From assembly GCA_021203115.1 (NCBI GenBank), contig JAJQBV010000240.1:1-7347 (forward strand): a stretch of 7,347 nt of DNA, given 5' to 3'. The first letter of the stretch is position 1; each line of letters starts with the position of its first letter. Shown here piece after piece: positions 5,455-7,347 of the stretch. The position numbers were made by a program, and so were the translations under genes. Source of the stretch: Clostridiales bacterium. Lineage in GTDB: Bacteria; Bacillota; Clostridia; Lachnospirales; Lachnospiraceae. Below the pieces are notes generated by a model that had not been told where the DNA came from, did no database searches, and saw only the letters and a program-made list of their open reading frames with translations.

Positions 5455-6042
5455 TCAACAGGCGATTTCCCGAATGTTTTTTCCGGAAAAAAATTCGTTC
5501 ACGGCGCAGTCTTTCGCCTCGTCAAACGCACAGAACATCCGCTTCGCGCGCTCTACATCGGAGTATACCTTCCAATACCCTATGTAGCTGCAATTTCTTC
5601 CCTGATGCTCGATAAATCCCACGACATCCTCCAGCGGATAGCCGAGGAATACGCCCATCTCATGGGGAAACCCCTGTGATTTACAATAAAAATACGAAAT
5701 CTGTTCTCTCAGATGCTGCAGCTTCTGATCCAGAGATCCTTCTGTATAGCCATACCGATTCAAAAACGCGGTGACATCCTCCTGCTCCAGATAGGACTTC
5801 AGCCACTCCTCCCGATACAGGAAAATAAGCTCCCGCTCATTTCCTCTGCGCATGCAGCAAAACCGCACGCCGGTCCTACGAAGATGAAAGGCGATTCTAT
5901 CACAGCACCGGGCCGGCATCGTAAACAGACAGGACATCTTCACATTCTTCAAAACCGGCGCACATTGCATAACCAGATTCATCTGGATATTTTTTGCTGT
6001 CTTTTTGCTTGTCAGATACCGTGTGATCGTCTCCGTCGGCAT
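5455..6042 (-). CDS. DUF3793 family protein
   Basis: A 195-residue protein with no signal peptide or membrane helix. Its pattern is that of DUF3793: an N-terminal part with CAPVL, a run of cysteines (27, 38, 46, 47, 62, 63), a central helical part REEWLKSYL (77-85), then FPHEMGVFLGYPLEDVVGFI (125-144) and IGYWKVYSDVERAKRMFCAF (154-173). It ends at a final Cys195. The function of the family is unknown to me. Such genes sit beside flavodoxin genes in many gut clostridia (from memory, unchecked), so a link to flavin or iron metabolism is a reasonable guess. The start ATG at 6042 has AGGAGG 6 nt upstream. The 107-bp gap to DUF2325 holds no terminator, so the two genes are probably co-transcribed. 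Confidence 0.88.
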   Translation of the reverse strand: MPTETITRYLTSKKTAKNIQMNLVMQCAPVLKNVKMSCLFTMPARCCDRIAFHLRRTGVRFCCMRRGNERELIFLYREEWLKSYLEQEDVTAFLNRYGYTEGSLDQKLQHLREQISYFYCKSQGFPHEMGVFLGYPLEDVVGFIEHQGRNCSYIGYWKVYSDVERAKRMFCAFDEAKDCAVNEFFSGKNIREIAC

Positions 6043-6149
6043 AAATGTCCTCCTGCTGCTGTTTTTGTTGTTTCTAGTATTTCCCTCTTTTCCTCCGTCT
6101 ATTCCCGACGCACAGATTTCTACTTTTTCAACGATTCAAAACCATATAA

Positions 6150-6428
6150 TCAGGCGTACTGCTCCAGAATCCCGATCAGCGCGCTGGCGCTGCTACTGTG
6201 GGAACGCTCAACGATCGCATTGCTGCGCTCCGCCTCCGCCACCGCGCAGTGCACCATCTTGTGGGAGACGGTGGATGTAAATAAAATCATCAGATCCGGA
6301 CTGCCGATCTTGTTTTTCAGGTCGGTCTTCATCTTGGTAAACACCTTGGCCTTACATTTGTACCGCTTACAGATATCCTTGTACTGTGTCTCCATCCGCT
6401 CATGTCCTCCGATGATCACTACACTCAT
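6150..6428 (-). CDS. DUF2325 family small protein
   Basis: A 92-residue protein with a single Rossmann-like unit typical of DUF2325 (PF10087). It opens with beta strand MSVVIIGGHERME (1-13) and has an amphipathic helix through YKDICKRYKCKAKVF. The signature LMILFTSTVSHKMVHCAVAEA (46-66) is followed by a Ser-rich SHSSSASAL (76-84) near the end. Conserved His56 and His60 and Cys20, Cys25 and Cys61 could bind a metal or nucleotide; nothing in the sequence decides this. The molecular role is not established to my knowledge. It is the first gene of the DUF2325-DUF3793-flavodoxin operon. GGGAG lies 8 nt before ATG 6428, and the promoter and candidate operator are directly upstream. Confidence 0.88.
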   Translation of the reverse strand: MSVVIIGGHERMETQYKDICKRYKCKAKVFTKMKTDLKNKIGSPDLMILFTSTVSHKMVHCAVAEAERSNAIVERSHSSSASALIGILEQYA

Positions 6429-6476
6429 AATTATATCTCCCTTACTTTGGTTAGCTTATTACAACTCTAGTATAAG

Positions 6477-6500
6477 AAAAACAGGACTCCCTTGTCCTGT
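6477..6500 (-). terminator. Terminator-like hairpin at the start of the DUF2325 transcript
   Basis: On the minus strand ACAGGAC (6500-6494) pairs perfectly with GTCCTGT (6487-6481) around AAGGGA, followed by TTTTTCTTAT. It has the form of an intrinsic terminator and could end the upstream tetR message, which has no other clear one. The predicted DUF2325 start (near 6498) falls inside its left arm. Confidence 0.6.
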
Positions 6501-6501
6501 A

Positions 6502-6533
6502 GTTAGTTTATATTAACCTTTGGTATATGTCAA
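6502..6533 (-). promoter_or_regulatory. DUF2325 operon promoter with overlapping GTTA...TAAC palindrome (DtxR/IdeR-like box?)
   Basis: On the minus strand: -35 TTGACA (6533-6528), 17-bp spacer, -10 TAAACT (6510-6505). A 16-bp imperfect palindrome GTTAGTTTATATTAAC (plus strand 6502-6517; 12 of 16 positions symmetric) covers the -10, the classic place for a repressor. The GTTA/TAAC ends resemble DtxR/IdeR/MntR-family boxes as I remember them. A metal-responsive repressor is inferred, not shown. A further GCTAACC half-site-like sequence lies near 6449-6455. Confidence 0.6.
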
Positions 6534-6592
6534 TAACTTTTTGTTAAAAATTTTATATTATTGTAATTACCCATTTGCACAAAGTTAATCCC

Positions 6593-7347
6593 CTATATTT
6601 GAATTCCCCTCACAAAAATATCTGTCAATAGCTTAATAAACTCCTCATTCGTATAACGACAGTCCACGCCAACAACAACTTTATACTGCACTGCAAAAGC
6701 AAACAGTGAACTGACATATGTTTTGGCAGCCAAATACAAATCTATATCCTTTCGAATCTGAGCATCATATTTTTCCAGACAATCTGTCAGGCAACGCGTA
6801 ACATAGCCTATACCGTTTTTATGATAAATATTACTGATTTTCGGATGCTTCTTGGAATCACTGATAATCATTCTGGTAAAGGCAACACGCTCAGGAGTAT
6901 CCCAGAGAGACATATAACACATCCCAATCTCACGAACTGCCGCTGTCAGGTCATACTCCTCAATCTGCGGATGCAAGCTCGTAAAATTAAAATGAAACGG
7001 AGTTTCTTTCATCACAGCAGAAAAAAGCTCTTCTTTATTTTCAAAATACTGATATAAGGTCGCCTTAGAATATCCGATCTGCTTTGCAATCGCATCCATA
7101 GAAGTGCCGTCAAACCCTTTTTCCCCAAACATGATAAGTGCCGCACGTATAATCTCTGCGCGTTTCTTCTCAAATTGTGGATGTAAATCCTCCACTTCAG
7201 GAATATCCAGTGAATCAAACAGTTCTTTCTTTCCGCTAAAATAAAGATAGATAGTTGCCGGAGAAATTCCGGCCGCTTTAGATATATCTATTATTTTCGT
7301 TTCGCAATAACCTTTTTTTAAAAATAATTCCCGTGATACTTCTAAGA
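6593..7347 (-). CDS. TetR-family regulator with two tandem DNA-binding domains (5' end outside window)
   Basis: One frame stays open from the window edge to the stop at 6593 (250 complete residues visible). Counting from Leu at 7345, residues 1-46 form one TetR_N helix-turn-helix (LFLKKGYCETKIIDISKAAG, then SPATIYLYFSGKKELF). After a linker of about 19 residues, residues 66-111 form a second (MFGEKGFDGTSMDAIAKQIG, then YSKATLYQYFENKEELF). The rest (about 115-250) is an all-helical ligand/dimer domain of AefR-like type (RMIISDSKKHPKISNIY). The two HTH units share about 17 of 46 residues, so they are not a recent duplication. A GTG at 7195 could start a conventional 200-residue TetR, but it sits mid-linker. 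Base composition is AT-rich compared with ileS and spoVAD. The target genes are probably upstream, outside the window, or itself. Confidence 0.88.
   Translation of the reverse strand, partial: LEVSRELFLKKGYCETKIIDISKAAGISPATIYLYFSGKKELFDSLDIPEVEDLHPQFEKKRAEIIRAALIMFGEKGFDGTSMDAIAKQIGYSKATLYQYFENKEELFSAVMKETPFHFNFTSLHPQIEEYDLTAAVREIGMCYMSLWDTPERVAFTRMIISDSKKHPKISNIYHKNGIGYVTRCLTDCLEKYDAQIRKDIDLYLAAKTYVSSLFAFAVQYKVVVGVDCRYTNEEFIKLLTDIFVRGIQI

Noticed and set aside
5713..6516. Plus-strand frame of 267 codons opposite DUF3793 and DUF2325
   Set aside because: It crosses two well-supported minus-strand genes and their intergenic gap, and shows no domain or ribosome site.

Overview
The window looks like chromosomal DNA from a spore-forming, Gram-positive anaerobe of the Clostridia, most likely Lachnospiraceae or a close relative. 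The evidence is a T-box leader on ileS, the spoVAD-spoVAE sporulation pair, strong AGGAGG-type ribosome binding sites, and the gut-clostridial families DUF3793 and DUF2325. No phage or plasmid genes, CRISPR array, rRNA or tRNA were seen. The genus cannot be fixed from this sequence alone.

Layout, left to right. (1) Positions 1-1381, minus: N-terminal 460 residues of isoleucyl-tRNA synthetase, preceded by a leader of about 300 nt with its own promoter and the features of an isoleucine T-box (AUC specifier, UGGU, terminator). (2) 1729-2786, plus: a divergent promoter whose -35 lies 8 bp from the ileS -35, then a 179-bp structured element with 9-bp terminal inverted repeats, then a protein joining a PH-like domain to a Cys-rich small domain, ending in a strong terminator. 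(3) 2832-4844, minus: sporulation block. spoVAD and spoVAE are nearly contiguous behind a SigG-like promoter, with no spoVAC beside them. They are followed by an Asp-rich lipoprotein that has its own near-consensus SigG-type promoter. (4) 4930-6533, minus: an apparent operon DUF2325 - DUF3793 - flavodoxin. Its promoter carries a GTTA...TAAC palindrome over the -10, resembling DtxR/IdeR-type metal regulator sites, and the operon ends in a terminator. (5) 6593-7347, minus: a TetR-family regulator, cut by the window edge, with two TetR DNA-binding domains in tandem in one continuous frame. This segment is visibly more AT-rich than the rest.

How the parts work together: ileS is controlled by uncharged tRNA-Ile. 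spoVAD/spoVAE and the lipoprotein are probably expressed in the forespore and concern dipicolinic acid handling or the spore envelope. The flavodoxin operon is probably a metal (iron) limitation response in which flavodoxin replaces ferredoxin. The most unusual items are the tandem-HTH TetR protein, the TIR-bounded structured element upstream of the PH/Cys-rich gene, that domain fusion itself, and the SigG-type promoter in front of the acidic lipoprotein.
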